The notes below the pieces were generated by a model that saw only the letters and a list, made by a program, of their open reading frames with translations, made no database searches and was not told the origin of the DNA. Of a stretch of DNA of 64,000 bases, positions 53,647 through 63,201 are shown in pieces. The DNA comes from an uncultured Bacilli bacterium (GTDB lineage: Bacteria; Bacillota_I; Bacilli_A; RF39; UBA660). Every line of letters starts with the position of its first letter. Positions within the stretch are counted from its first letter, which is position 1. A program made the position numbers and the translations under genes. The DNA is taken from assembly GCA_947588685.1 (NCBI GenBank), contig CANPYM010000001.1, positions 81,678-145,677 on the forward strand. The letters run 5' to 3'.

Positions 53647-54058
53647 CCGTATCTTCTGATGGATTAGAATTATCCGTTGGTGCCTCTTCTTTACTTTCCT
53701 CTGGCACCGGCTCTGGTGTTATATTTCTAACATCAACATTATCTGATGTATCTTCTAAAAAGACACCGGTATTACCTGGAATAACATAAGACTTTTTATT
53801 AGATACAACGATCGTTACTAACATTAGAAAAATGATTGTTCCTAAAATAACATAGTCAACAGCATCTCTGGTATCTTTCATAACAACCCGATAATAAAGT
53901 TCTTCAAAAACATTTCTTTCTTCAGCTTCCTCTTCTTCAATAAGAGCTTCTTCGGCACTTGTTACGCCATAGTTGTGATAACTAACAAGATAATCAGCCT
54001 TAACTGTTGTTGGTATAATTATCATCATACTAACTACCATTAATAATATTTTTTTCAT
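53633..54058 (-). CDS. Unknown exported membrane protein in the wall-gene cluster
   Basis: A 141-residue protein: signal peptide (cleavage near VKA-DY), an acidic outer part with a Glu-rich stretch, a membrane segment (~70-90, VILGTIIFLMLVTIVV), and an acidic Pro/Glu/Asp-rich cytoplasmic tail. I do not recognise it. Its place between a PBP and mraY suggests a division or wall role, by location only. RBS GGGGGATAAG. Confidence 0.6.
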   Translation of the reverse strand: MKKILLMVVSMMIIIPTTVKADYLVSYHNYGVTSAEEALIEEEEAEERNVFEELYYRVVMKDTRDAVDYVILGTIIFLMLVTIVVSNKKSYVIPGNTGVFLEDTSDNVDVRNITPEPVPEESKEEAPTDNSNPSEDTEKDK

Positions 54059-54176
54059 TCGCTTATCCCCCTGCTACTAGTTATATTATATCAAAATAAT
54101 TATAACAAATAAACTTTTTTATATATCTTTTTAAAATACTTTATGCTACGCATTAAAGAAAAATGCTAACCTATTA

Positions 54177-54839
54177 TTACTCTTCAACATAACTTCTTAA
54201 AACACTAGTTACAACTTCATAACCATCGTCATTTAGATGTAGTCCATCACGTGTATAATTAGCATTTAAATTGCCGTCAATATCAACAAGTAAACTATAT
54301 ACATCGATATATGTAATGTTATTAGCTAAACAATACTTTTGCATTTCACCATTAATATAAACGATATCATCATTATGACGGGCACAATCGCTAGAAAGAT
54401 TACAATTAACTGGATAAATAGATTGAAGATATAGATGAATATCTGGTTTGGCTTCTTTAGCTAAAGATAGAATCTGTGAAATATTAGCAATAATATCACT
54501 ATTACTAATACCCTTAGCTAAATCATTAGTACCAATTAAAAGAAATAATTTATTGGCACGATATTGTTCAATAACATTATAGAAACGATCTAAAATGTTT
54601 TTTGTTGCATAACCACTAATACCACTATTGACAATAAGTTTATCATCATATTGATAATATTTATTCACATCATACATATCGGTAATAGAATCACCGGCAA
54701 AGACAATTTTTTCTTTTTGTAAATCAACATTAATCGATGTAAAATTGCTAGATAAGGCTCTTCTTAATAAAATGGTATAAGTCCCTAGCGCTATAACAAT
54801 AAAAATTAAAACACCAATAATTATGTTATCTCTTTTCAT
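54177..54839 (-). CDS. SGNH/GDSL-family hydrolase, membrane anchored
   Basis: A 220-residue protein: N-terminal membrane segment (~7-24), then an extracytoplasmic SGNH domain with FAGDSITD (block I Ser), NSGISGYAT (block II Gly), LIGTNDL (block III Asn) and DGLHLNDDGY (block V Asp-His). These act as esterases, often on acetylated glycans or lipids. Two Cys (NCNLSSDC) may form a disulfide. The ATG at 54837-54839 is chosen over the track start, which runs back through the vanZ terminator. Confidence 0.85.
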   Translation of the reverse strand: MKRDNIIIGVLIFIVIALGTYTILLRRALSSNFTSINVDLQKEKIVFAGDSITDMYDVNKYYQYDDKLIVNSGISGYATKNILDRFYNVIEQYRANKLFLLIGTNDLAKGISNSDIIANISQILSLAKEAKPDIHLYLQSIYPVNCNLSSDCARHNDDIVYINGEMQKYCLANNITYIDVYSLLVDIDGNLNANYTRDGLHLNDDGYEVVTSVLRSYVEE

Positions 54840-54890
54840 TGGACCATCCCCATAGCAATTAGTATAAACCTTTATCAATATTTTGGCAAT

Positions 54891-54923
54891 AAAAAAAGAA
54901 AAATTTTTAACTTTTAATTTTTC
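54891..54923 (-). terminator. Terminator of vanZ-like gene
   Basis: GAAAAATT and AATTTTTC pair, then TTTTTTTA on the minus strand; the vanZ stop is inside. Confidence 0.65.
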
Positions 54924-55368
54924 TTCGTCGATAAAAATAGTAATAAACAAAGATACCAAGCAAACTGCCAAAGGTATCAATTAAAACATCCAAAAGTTTT
55001 CCATCACGACCGGGAATGAACATTTGATGGCCTTCATCAGTTAAGGCATAAAGAAAGCATCCTCCTAAAATGAGTAGCCCCTTTTTTAATGAGATAGAAG
55101 TATAATCTTTTATAACATTAATAAAAAGTAGTCCTAAAATAAAATATTCGACTAGATGGGCCAATTTACGAACGAGATAGACACTTTTAACAATAAAGTT
55201 TTCAATTTGTTCTTCTGTATAATGATTAGCCGTTAACTTCATTACAATATTAATGCCAGTTTCAATAACATGAGAACTTTTCTTAGTTGAAACTTCACCC
55301 GTATCTTGCGAAAACGAAAAGATAATTCCCATCCACAAAATTAGGAAAAGAATATTTATATATCGCAT
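54907..55368 (-). CDS. VanZ-like membrane protein
   Basis: A 153-residue protein with four membrane segments. The VanZ pattern is clear: FSFSQDTG, VRKLAHLVEYFILG and ALTDEGHQMFIPGRDGKLLDVLIDTFG. VanZ-family proteins are linked to teicoplanin and other lipoglycopeptide or bile-acid tolerance; the mechanism is unsettled. It begins six bases after the 64-residue gene. The ATG at 55366-55368 is preferred to the track's GTG. Confidence 0.88.
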   Translation of the reverse strand: MRYINILFLILWMGIIFSFSQDTGEVSTKKSSHVIETGINIVMKLTANHYTEEQIENFIVKSVYLVRKLAHLVEYFILGLLFINVIKDYTSISLKKGLLILGGCFLYALTDEGHQMFIPGRDGKLLDVLIDTFGSLLGIFVYYYFYRRRKIKS

Positions 55369-55373
55369 CACAT

Positions 55374-55568
55374 CTACATCTGATGTCCTTTATTATCTAT
55401 GATTAAATACTTGTCTAAAGAAAAACCATTTTGCCGAGCAATCGTTATCAATTCATCTTCCGTCGCTTTTTCAATTTTGGATAAATCCATCATAGCAACA
55501 GGAAACCCAGCCATAGCTGTACCAAAATAATCGATTAAATCACTTCTTAACTTTTCAACATCAATCAT
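55374..55568 (-). CDS. Small conserved hypothetical protein
   Basis: A 64-residue soluble protein, MIDVEKLRSDLIDYFGTAM at the N-terminus and DELITIARQNGFSLDKY at the end. I recall similar short proteins of this pattern in clostridial genomes without a known function. ATG at 55566-55568 with AGGTGATAAG in front. Operon with vanZ. Confidence 0.65.
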   Translation of the reverse strand: MIDVEKLRSDLIDYFGTAMAGFPVAMMDLSKIEKATEDELITIARQNGFSLDKYLIIDNKGHQM

Positions 55569-55626
55569 CTTATCACCTACCATTAGTATAACATAATTAT
55601 ATTAAAAAGAAAGATACTTTACACTT

Positions 55627-57528
55627 TTAATGCAAATATAATCTAATGGTATCACCTTTAACTATCTTTGTCCCACTAGGTGGGGATTGATAAAGAATAT
55701 GACCACTACCATCAACTTTAATATTAAAGTCTTTTAATTTCTTTTGCGCCGTTTTTAAATCGTCACCGACAACATCAGGGACACTAACATAAACAGGATC
55801 TAAATAGACAAACTCTTTAGGTATCTCACCGTCTCTTTTTTCAATTTGTAAAATATCAATGGCCGATAACATAATTTTTTTAGCTAAAGGAGCCGCAATC
55901 GTTCCACCATACTGGGTTATTCCTTTCGCATTATCAACAGCAATATAAACAACAACCTCCGGATCATCAGCCGGTAGGAAGCCCATAAAAGACGTTATAT
56001 AATTACCAACAAGGTAGGCACCGTCCTTAACCTTTTGCGCTGTCCCTGTTTTGCCACCAACCCGGTAATTCGGTATATAAGCATTATGACCAGTTCCTTT
56101 AGCGACAACACTTTCTAACGCATAGCGAACTTTTTTACTGGTATTAGAACTGATAACAGTTCTTACTTTAGTCGGTTTATTCTGAAAAATCGTTTGATTA
56201 GTTTCGGGGTCATTAATACTTTTTACAATATATGGTTTATATAGTATTCCCCCATTAATAGCAGCACTGACGGCTGTAATTTGTTGAATAGCGGTAACAG
56301 ACACGCCTTGACCAAAAGCAGTTGTAACGGTTTCCAAATCCCCAATCTTATCAACATCAAAAAGAATGCCGTTCTCTTCTCCGTTTAATTCAATACCTGT
56401 TTTAACACCAAAGCCAAAATCTTTAATATATTTAAACAATTTTTCTTTACCTAGTTTATAACCGATACTGACAAATCCCGTATTACATGAGTTTTCGACA
56501 ACTTCTAAATAAGTTTGATGGCCATGGCCACCATGTTTCCAACAATGAATTGTCGCCCCACTTACTTTAACACTACCTGTATCATAATAGTAATCATTAT
56601 CTAAATCGATTAGTCCCTCTTCTAAGGCTCCCGACAAGGAAATAATTTTAAAAGTTGAACCTGGTTCATAAGTCATCCAAATAGGAAGATTACGATTAAT
56701 TTGTTCAATCGCATAATCTTGATAATGTAATGGCGAAAAAGTCGGACGAGACGCCATCGCTAAAACTTCCCCAGTATTAGGATCCATCATAATGCCCCAC
56801 GCTCCATCAGGATTATACATATTAATAGCGTTATCTAATTCTCTTTCTAAAGCTTCTTGCAATTTATAGTTAATGGTTAGGGTAATATTCATTCCAGCTT
56901 GGGGCTGTTCATATTTTTGACTTAACTTTAATTTTTCCCCTTTCGCATCACTATAATATTTAATCGCACCATAACTCCCTGTTAAATAGGAATCATAGAC
57001 AAGTTCAAGACCACTTAAACCTTGATTATCAATTCCAACAAAGCCAAGCGTGTTAGCTAAAAGGGTATCATAAGGATAGCTTCTCTTAGCTTCTTTAACA
57101 AGATAGACACCATCTAATTTTAAGGCGTTTATTTTATCCGCTATCACATTACTAAGTCGTCTTCCTTCCGGGTGAACCCGCTCGATAGAAGTCTTTTTAC
57201 TTGTATGCTTAAGCATATCTTCATACGGCACTTTTAAAATGTTGGCTAAAGCAGCAGCGGTTTTTTCCTTATCTTTAATTTGATTAGGAATTAATACCAA
57301 AGATGTCGTCGTTATATTACCTGCTAAAAGCACTCCTTCCCGGTCATAGATATTACCACGATCAGCTTCTAAAGGTAAGTTTCTACTCCATAATGCGTTA
57401 GCATACTTATTTAATTTATCATAACTAAATACTTGAATGTAAAAAACTCTACCAATGATGACAATAAACATCATAATTATAATTACTAAAACTAAACGCA
57501 TCCTCTCATTCATCTTTTTGATAAACAT
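55627..57528 (-). CDS. Class B penicillin-binding protein with PASTA domain (SpoVD/FtsI type)
   Basis: A 633-residue transpeptidase. Membrane segment ~10-30; N-terminal dimerisation part with ADRGNIYDREG; catalytic domain with STFK (SxxK), ENSCNTG (SxN) and GGKTGTAQ (KTG). The last ~65 residues are one PASTA domain (VSVPDVVGDDLKTAQKKLK). SpoVD, PBP2X and FtsI share this layout; the spoVS gene elsewhere makes a SpoVD reading possible but the division enzyme is equally likely. It cross-links septal peptidoglycan with FtsW. Confidence 0.93.
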   Translation of the reverse strand: MFIKKMNERMRLVLVIIIMMFIVIIGRVFYIQVFSYDKLNKYANALWSRNLPLEADRGNIYDREGVLLAGNITTTSLVLIPNQIKDKEKTAAALANILKVPYEDMLKHTSKKTSIERVHPEGRRLSNVIADKINALKLDGVYLVKEAKRSYPYDTLLANTLGFVGIDNQGLSGLELVYDSYLTGSYGAIKYYSDAKGEKLKLSQKYEQPQAGMNITLTINYKLQEALERELDNAINMYNPDGAWGIMMDPNTGEVLAMASRPTFSPLHYQDYAIEQINRNLPIWMTYEPGSTFKIISLSGALEEGLIDLDNDYYYDTGSVKVSGATIHCWKHGGHGHQTYLEVVENSCNTGFVSIGYKLGKEKLFKYIKDFGFGVKTGIELNGEENGILFDVDKIGDLETVTTAFGQGVSVTAIQQITAVSAAINGGILYKPYIVKSINDPETNQTIFQNKPTKVRTVISSNTSKKVRYALESVVAKGTGHNAYIPNYRVGGKTGTAQKVKDGAYLVGNYITSFMGFLPADDPEVVVYIAVDNAKGITQYGGTIAAPLAKKIMLSAIDILQIEKRDGEIPKEFVYLDPVYVSVPDVVGDDLKTAQKKLKDFNIKVDGSGHILYQSPPSGTKIVKGDTIRLYLH

Positions 57529-57587
57529 ATCATCACCTATACTATTTTATGAATTAAAGCCGCGATTAATAAAAAATGGTAAAGAAA

Positions 57588-57611
57588 AAAGAAGATTTAT
57601 TTTTCTTCTTT
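57588..57611 (-). terminator. Terminator of the histidine kinase gene
   Basis: AAAGAAGA pairs with TCTTCTTT, followed by TTTTCTTTA on the minus strand. Confidence 0.65.
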
Positions 57612-59513
57612 GTCTTGTAATGGTGTATCAAGATCATATATTTCACTTGGTAAAGGTTCAAATGATATTTCTCTAGTGACATCGATATCCGCTAATGTTT
57701 TAGATAAAATGCGCTCCAACTCTTTTTTATCGATTGGTTTAGATATATAATCGACAAAGCCGGATTCTAAATATTTTTCTTTCATTCCTTCAATAGCATT
57801 AGCTGTAAGGACAACGACAGGAGTGTTAAAGTGTTCAAGTTTCTTTAACTCTTTTAAGGTCTCTGTTCCAGATAATTTTGGCATCATATCATCCATTAAA
57901 ATTAAGTCGTACCTTTCACCAGCTTGGACTTTTTTAAGGCAATCAAAACCACTTTCACATTCAGTAACATCAACATGATATTGTTCTAAAAGACGGACAG
58001 CTACCTTTAGATTGATACGATTATCATCGACGACGAGAATCTTTTTACCACTTATATCAAACACTTTAATAGGTTCAATGACCCGTTTCAATTTCTTAGC
58101 CGTATTGGCATGAATTTCTTGTTTTAAGTAGACGGTAAACTTAGATCCTTCACCATATTTACTTTGAACAATTACTTTACCACCCATCATTTCAGCAAGT
58201 CTTTTGGTAATCGCAAGACCTAAACCTGTTCCTTCTAAAGTCGTATTACGATCTTCTTCTAAACGTTCAAACTTATCAAAGATTTTATCAATCTTATCAG
58301 GTTTAATACCCCGTCCTGTATCTTCAACAGAAATGATGATAGTACTTTCATTATTATGATTAATACAACTAACTTCAATAGCGATATAACCTTTTTCGGT
58401 ATACTTAATAGCGTTAGTTAAAATATTAGAGACAATTTGTCTAATTTTACCAATATCGCCATACAAATTATATGGTAAATCTTCAGCAAAATGATATTTT
58501 AACTGAATCGGTTTTTCACCAATGCGCGGTTGGACTATTTTAATTAGTTCACTTAATTCATCTTTTAAATTATATTCAATATTAACAAATTCAACTTTAT
58601 CGGCTTCAATTTTAGAAATATCCAAAATACCATTGACAATCTCTAGAAGGTTTTGAGCTGATACAACAATATCTTGGGCATCCTTTTGGGCACTCTCTAA
58701 AGTTTCATCCGTTAGTATACATTCACTAAAGCCGACAATTGCATTTAATGGCGTTCTTATTTCATGCGACATATTAGATAAGAAATCGGTTTTAGCCTTA
58801 TTCGCTTTTTCAGCTTTATCCCGTGCCAATGATACTTGTTCAATCATCTTAACATCCGGGTTCTCAATCGTAAAATACATAACATAACAAATAGATGTAA
58901 CAAGTAAATCAGTAACGATAATACCAGGAAAATTGATCGTTAAAATAGCAAAGAAAACAATGGAAATTAAGATAAATAACATAACCATATAACGTTCATC
59001 TAAATGCTTAAAATTAGCGATGGTAATAACAAAATTAAAGACTAAAATAATACCGACAGCTATATATGATAAATCGGCCGTACTACCAACCGTTGTGGTA
59101 ATTGTTCCAACCTGTTCAATACGAATACTTGTAAATAAAGCGGCAACCGTGTAGATTATAACCACACCCCGCAAAAGATTTCTTAAAATTTTTTCATTAT
59201 CATGACATTTTTTATAACTGATTGCTAAAGTATAACATAATAAACTAAAGAAAAGCGTAACCGATAGAATACTCATAACTTTATTGGCAAAACTTATAAA
59301 GCCAAAAAGGGTTGTATTTAACGTTTCAAAACTATAAATACTAGCGAAAAAATGTAGTAATGTATCTAAAATACAATAAGCAAAAGAGCAAATTAAAATT
59401 ATTTCAAAATAGCGATTTTCAACTAATACTTTTTTTTCTTTAGAATAATAGACGATGGTAAGCATTAACATAAAAAGCATACCAATCATTGGGACTTCAA
59501 ATTCAAACGTCAT
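57597..59513 (-). CDS. Hybrid sensor histidine kinase with receiver domain
   Basis: A 638-residue membrane kinase. About seven membrane segments (~7-215, 7TM/MASE-like sensor), then HisKA with FLSNMSHEIRTPLNAIVGF (phospho-His), HATPase with NILTNAIKYTEKG, VEDTGRGIKPDKI and GTGLGLAITKRL, and a C-terminal receiver with VVDDNRINLKV, the phospho-acceptor in ILMDDMMP and SKPIDKKEL. No separate response regulator or output domain is adjacent, so phosphate probably goes to an Hpt protein elsewhere. RBS AGGGGTGG. Confidence 0.95.
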   Translation of the reverse strand: MTFEFEVPMIGMLFMLMLTIVYYSKEKKVLVENRYFEIILICSFAYCILDTLLHFFASIYSFETLNTTLFGFISFANKVMSILSVTLFFSLLCYTLAISYKKCHDNEKILRNLLRGVVIIYTVAALFTSIRIEQVGTITTTVGSTADLSYIAVGIILVFNFVITIANFKHLDERYMVMLFILISIVFFAILTINFPGIIVTDLLVTSICYVMYFTIENPDVKMIEQVSLARDKAEKANKAKTDFLSNMSHEIRTPLNAIVGFSECILTDETLESAQKDAQDIVVSAQNLLEIVNGILDISKIEADKVEFVNIEYNLKDELSELIKIVQPRIGEKPIQLKYHFAEDLPYNLYGDIGKIRQIVSNILTNAIKYTEKGYIAIEVSCINHNNESTIIISVEDTGRGIKPDKIDKIFDKFERLEEDRNTTLEGTGLGLAITKRLAEMMGGKVIVQSKYGEGSKFTVYLKQEIHANTAKKLKRVIEPIKVFDISGKKILVVDDNRINLKVAVRLLEQYHVDVTECESGFDCLKKVQAGERYDLILMDDMMPKLSGTETLKELKKLEHFNTPVVVLTANAIEGMKEKYLESGFVDYISKPIDKKELERILSKTLADIDVTREISFEPLPSEIYDLDTPLQDKEEK

Positions 59514-59569
59514 ATAGCCACCCCTATTTTCAATAAAATTATAACAAATATCACCATAATTGTAAATAA

Positions 59570-59598
59570 AAGGATACTTATTTATCCCAAGTATCCTT
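59570..59598 (-). terminator. Terminator of the first plsC-like gene
   Basis: AAGGATACTT pairs perfectly with AAGTATCCTT and is followed by TTTA on the minus strand. Confidence 0.75.
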
Positions 59599-60573
59599 CA
59601 TATATTGTTTAAAATTATATTTTTGATCTTCTAATCTTTTAACTAAGATAGGTCCCATAATATGAGCATTTTGAGACGTTATTTTGACGTTATCAAAAGT
59701 AGCTCGTACTTGTTCGGGAGTTGGGTTCATAGGATCATAATATTCAACAATCTCTTCATCCCAAACATCGTGTGACCAACTATTCTTTAAGTATTCCCTT
59801 TTTCTTTCTTCCATAAAATCCATGCGACTATGTGGTGTGATATCACTACGTTTTAAGTGTGATGCATGATGATACCAAAGTTCATACATTAAAGAAGCTA
59901 GGCGGTCTCTTAAATCACTCTTGCACTCTTCTTTAGAATATCCCGTATAATCAACTGGAGCACCATAAGTAATATACATACTTTTAGATCCTGGTTCTCT
60001 AAAAGAGGCAATTGGGACAACTTTAGCTTTCGTCATCTCTGATAAAATCCAAGGACTATTAAATAATTCTCCCACAATTTTATTTTCGGTATTATTATAG
60101 CCACCCTCTGGGAATAAGATAACACTGGTGCCAGCATCTAAAACCCGCGCCATTTTTTTAATAGAGTTTTTACGACTAAACTCATCTTCTCGATTAACAT
60201 ATATCATACCCCATGCTCTAACAGCATAAATGCCGGGATTATGTTCTAATTGATCGGTTGAGCCCATTAAAAGATAAGCACTGCGATCTAAAGTCGCTAA
60301 AACCGAATTCATATCTTCCGTAAAAGAATGGGTTGAAACAAAGATATATGGTTCATTTTTATTTAGTCCTAAGTATGATAAGTCTTTTTCAACTCGAACA
60401 ATACTTCTTCCATCAACCACTTCAATTGATTCTAGGATAATTTGGCCATCAGTAGCTAGACGAAGGGGTACTTGTAATGGCTTATACATAAAACGTCTTA
60501 TTTTTATACCTAAATTTGTTGTAAATGTTTTCTCATCAGCTGTTTTTAGCTTTTTTAATCCAATTGTCTTCAT
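59578..60573 (-). CDS. PlsC-type acyltransferase, long form
   Basis: A 331-residue member of the LPLAT/PlsC family. The catalytic H-x4-D is in STHSFTEDMN and the glycerol-phosphate-binding motif is FPEGGYN. It is longer than the usual ~200-240 residues and has an extra C-terminal ~100 residues rich in Trp, Tyr and charged residues. There is no membrane segment of note. It is probably a lipid or glycolipid acyltransferase; the acceptor is unknown. RBS GGGGTGAAC. Confidence 0.85.
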   Translation of the reverse strand: MKTIGLKKLKTADEKTFTTNLGIKIRRFMYKPLQVPLRLATDGQIILESIEVVDGRSIVRVEKDLSYLGLNKNEPYIFVSTHSFTEDMNSVLATLDRSAYLLMGSTDQLEHNPGIYAVRAWGMIYVNREDEFSRKNSIKKMARVLDAGTSVILFPEGGYNNTENKIVGELFNSPWILSEMTKAKVVPIASFREPGSKSMYITYGAPVDYTGYSKEECKSDLRDRLASLMYELWYHHASHLKRSDITPHSRMDFMEERKREYLKNSWSHDVWDEEIVEYYDPMNPTPEQVRATFDNVKITSQNAHIMGPILVKRLEDQKYNFKQYMKDTWDK

Positions 60574-60619
60574 AAGTTCACCCCTGACAATTTTATTATA
60601 TCATAAATGAGCAAGAAAA

Positions 60620-60639
60620 AAGATACTAAATAGTATCTT
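60620..60639 (-). terminator. Terminator of the 57-residue gene
   Basis: AAGATACT and AGTATCTT pair around the stop codon, followed by a T run on the minus strand. Confidence 0.75.
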
Positions 60640-60799
60640 CAGATTCGTCTTTAGCGAATAATCTAGATATTCCAAAGACAATTACAAGTGTCATCATTAC
60701 GAGTAGAATCTTAATAAACATATCAGATGGTAAGAAAGAAATTATTTTATCTGTTATGTCGATTAGTGCTGTCTCAATTTGTAATGTTATCGCACCCAT
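60626..60799 (-). CDS. Small single-pass membrane protein (57 residues), missing from the ORF track
   Basis: Found by reading the 285-base gap. The ATG at 60797-60799 has a very strong RBS (GAAGGAGGACTTAT). The product begins MGAITLQIETALIDITDK, has a hydrophobic helix (ILLVMMTLVIVFGI) and an acidic tail KDESEDTI, and ends at TAG inside a terminator hairpin. The function is unknown. It lies between acyltransferase genes. Confidence 0.8.
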   Translation of the reverse strand: MGAITLQIETALIDITDKIISFLPSDMFIKILLVMMTLVIVFGISRLFAKDESEDTI

Positions 60800-60857
60800 A
60801 TAAGTCCTCCTTCATTAACCCTATCTATTCACATATTCATTATACCGCGAAGGAAAT

Positions 60858-61478
60858 TTAATTGTCAAATTTTGACGAATTACTACTTTCCTCTTTATTT
60901 TCAAGGATTAAGCCTAAAACTGTCTGATATAATTTTTCATTTGCTTTATCGAGTGACATTTTATTAACCTTAAAAGGCTTACCATAACGGATAGTAAGAT
61001 TCTTACTACGAAACTTATAATCACCCGTTATCCCAAAAGGAACGATATAAGCATTAGTCTTTTTAGCCATTGCAACAGCGCCATATTTAAAAGGTAATAA
61101 TATGGCATCAGTTTTATTTCTTGTTCCTTCGGGAAACAAACCGACCGCGCCGTTATCTTTTAAGACGGATATGGCAAGTTCTTGCGCTACTTTATCACCA
61201 TGAGCTCGGTCGACACTAATACAACCGGTACCTTTAAAAAACCAAGCTACTTTAGCATCATCAAAGTATTCTTTCTTAGCCATATAGTGAATACCACGCT
61301 TGGTAGCAACAATTGTAAGACATTGATCATACAAGTGTTTATGATTACCAACGATAATAATGGGTCCATCTTTAGGAATATTTTTCTTACCAATTATTTT
61401 AGGACGATAATAAAATTTAAAGATAGGACCTAAAATAAAGCGACCAAAGCGATATAAGAATGGAACTTTACTCGTCAT
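60858..61478 (-). CDS. plsC: PlsC-like 1-acylglycerol-3-phosphate acyltransferase
   Basis: A 206-residue PlsC-family enzyme, transferring a fatty acyl chain to lysophosphatidic acid or a similar acceptor at the membrane. Motifs: NHKHLYDQ (H-x4-D), GLFPEGTRNK and IVPFGITGDY. ATG at 61476-61478 with GGAGC in front; it overlaps the ligase stop by 11 bases. It shares IPKDG and NHKH text with the third PlsC at 63188, so these two are paralogues around the ligase. Confidence 0.9.
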   Translation of the reverse strand: MTSKVPFLYRFGRFILGPIFKFYYRPKIIGKKNIPKDGPIIIVGNHKHLYDQCLTIVATKRGIHYMAKKEYFDDAKVAWFFKGTGCISVDRAHGDKVAQELAISVLKDNGAVGLFPEGTRNKTDAILLPFKYGAVAMAKKTNAYIVPFGITGDYKFRSKNLTIRYGKPFKVNKMSLDKANEKLYQTVLGLILENKEESSNSSKFDN

Positions 61479-63201
61479 CGCTAGCTCCAATATCACTTTT
61501 TAACTTTTGAAAATCAACTTTACCAAGTTTTGTTTTAGGTAATTGTTTACGGAAGACAAACTCGGCCGGAATCATATACTTAGCTAAATTTTTCTGGCAA
61601 TAACTTTTAATTTCCGAACGAACAAATAAACCGTGATAACCATCTTTTAAAACGATAAAGGCTTTCGCAACCTCTTGCTTATAAGGATGCGGAATACCGA
61701 TAACACTACACTGTAAAACAGCAGGATGTGATTCAATAACCTCTTCAATATGATTAGGATATACATTATAGCCACTTGTAATAATCATTCGTTTTTCTCT
61801 TCCCTTATAAAAGATAAAACCATCACTATCCATATAGCCTAAATCACCGGTATGAAGCCAAACATGGCCATCTTTATGAATTCTTAAAGCGGCATTTGTT
61901 TCTGCTTCATCATTTAAGTAGCCCATCATCAAAGCTTTACTATTAATAACAATCTCCCCTACTTCACCATAAGGAACTGTCTTTAAAGTAGCAGGATCAA
62001 TAATTTTAATATTGTTACTAGCAAGCGGAATACCTACCGATCCTTTTTTATTAATATCATCACAGGCAAGGGTTACCGCGGCTAAGGCTTCTGATAAGCC
62101 ATATCCTTGCGTAATGCGAGCTTTAGAATTATGTTCTTCAAAATATTTATTGATACTATCTTCCAAGCCTTCCGTGAGGATATCCCCACCGCTAACAACA
62201 TATTTTAAGAAAGACAAATCTAGATGTTTTTCGTTATTGCATTTAATTAAAGCTTCATATAAAGTAGGAACCCCTAATACACAAGTTGGTCTTGTCTTTT
62301 TAAATAACGTATCAAACTTTTTTGAATCAAATTGGGGAATTAAAATTGAATAACAACCTAAAGCAAATGGTGTATGCATTAAAACACTTAAACCAAAGCC
62401 ATGGAAATTAGGCATAATAGCAAGACAACAATCTCCCGCTTGTAAGCGTTTCATCTGAATTTGTTCTTGACGCGCCGCTAAAATGAAAGCTCGGTTTTGA
62501 ATAACAACATTTTTAGGTTTGCCACTTGTCCCACCGCTATGCAAAATAACAGCTGGAGTATTTTTTCCGTAGCGTACCCTTTTAGGTGGTTTGGTATTAC
62601 GACCTAGCTTCATAAAATGTTTAAAACTTATAAATAAATCATCTTTAGGATATTTTTTATACTTACCTAATTGTTTTACTTTATAGCCTATTTTCATAAA
62701 AATATTTAAGGAGTCAGCGGGCGATGCGAAAATAACTTTCTTTACCCTAGTCTCTTTGATAGTATGTTCAATTTTGTTATAAAACATATCGGCCATTACT
62801 AAATATTTACTGTGGGTAGAGTTTAGGCTTTCTTTAATTTCTTCTTCAGCTGATAATGGGTGAAGCATATTACCAATTGCTCCTAATTTATTTAAAGCAT
62901 ATAAAGTAATTAAGGCTTCCGGAATATTAGGTAAACAGATTGTTACAATATCACCCTTTTTAATACCTAATGTATAGAAAGATAGACTAGCTTTATCAAT
63001 CAAATTGATAAAATCTTTATAAGTGGTCTTTTTACCAAAGTATTCAATAGCTGGATACGAAGGATATTTTAAATAGCTATTATGAACATCATCATACATA
63101 CTGATATTAGGTATTTTAAGATGTAGCTCTTCTTCCGTATAATACTTAGCCCAAGGAGCTGGAATGGGCTTCTTCGTTCTTAAAAGATTAAAGATTGACA
63201 T
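61468..63201 (-). CDS. AMP-dependent acyl-CoA/acyl-ACP synthetase
   Basis: A 577-residue ANL-superfamily ligase that activates a fatty or other carboxylic acid as acyl-AMP and then as thioester. Motifs: A3 LHSGGTSGKPKNV, A5 TQGYGLSEA, A7 LHTGDLGYMD, A8 KGREKRMIITSGYNVYP and the C-terminal Lys in PKTKLGKVDF. It is flanked by overlapping PlsC genes on both sides, so it probably supplies their acyl donor from exogenous or recycled fatty acid. Confidence 0.93.
   Translation of the reverse strand: MSIFNLLRTKKPIPAPWAKYYTEEELHLKIPNISMYDDVHNSYLKYPSYPAIEYFGKKTTYKDFINLIDKASLSFYTLGIKKGDIVTICLPNIPEALITLYALNKLGAIGNMLHPLSAEEEIKESLNSTHSKYLVMADMFYNKIEHTIKETRVKKVIFASPADSLNIFMKIGYKVKQLGKYKKYPKDDLFISFKHFMKLGRNTKPPKRVRYGKNTPAVILHSGGTSGKPKNVVIQNRAFILAARQEQIQMKRLQAGDCCLAIMPNFHGFGLSVLMHTPFALGCYSILIPQFDSKKFDTLFKKTRPTCVLGVPTLYEALIKCNNEKHLDLSFLKYVVSGGDILTEGLEDSINKYFEEHNSKARITQGYGLSEALAAVTLACDDINKKGSVGIPLASNNIKIIDPATLKTVPYGEVGEIVINSKALMMGYLNDEAETNAALRIHKDGHVWLHTGDLGYMDSDGFIFYKGREKRMIITSGYNVYPNHIEEVIESHPAVLQCSVIGIPHPYKQEVAKAFIVLKDGYHGLFVRSEIKSYCQKNLAKYMIPAEFVFRKQLPKTKLGKVDFQKLKSDIGASDDE

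Noticed and set aside
54840-54980. N-terminal extension of the SGNH hydrolase
   Set aside because: It passes through the vanZ terminator and coding end; the ATG at 54839 has the RBS.
57455-57676. 73-residue plus-strand ORF
   Set aside because: Antisense to the PBP start and kinase end, with no RBS.
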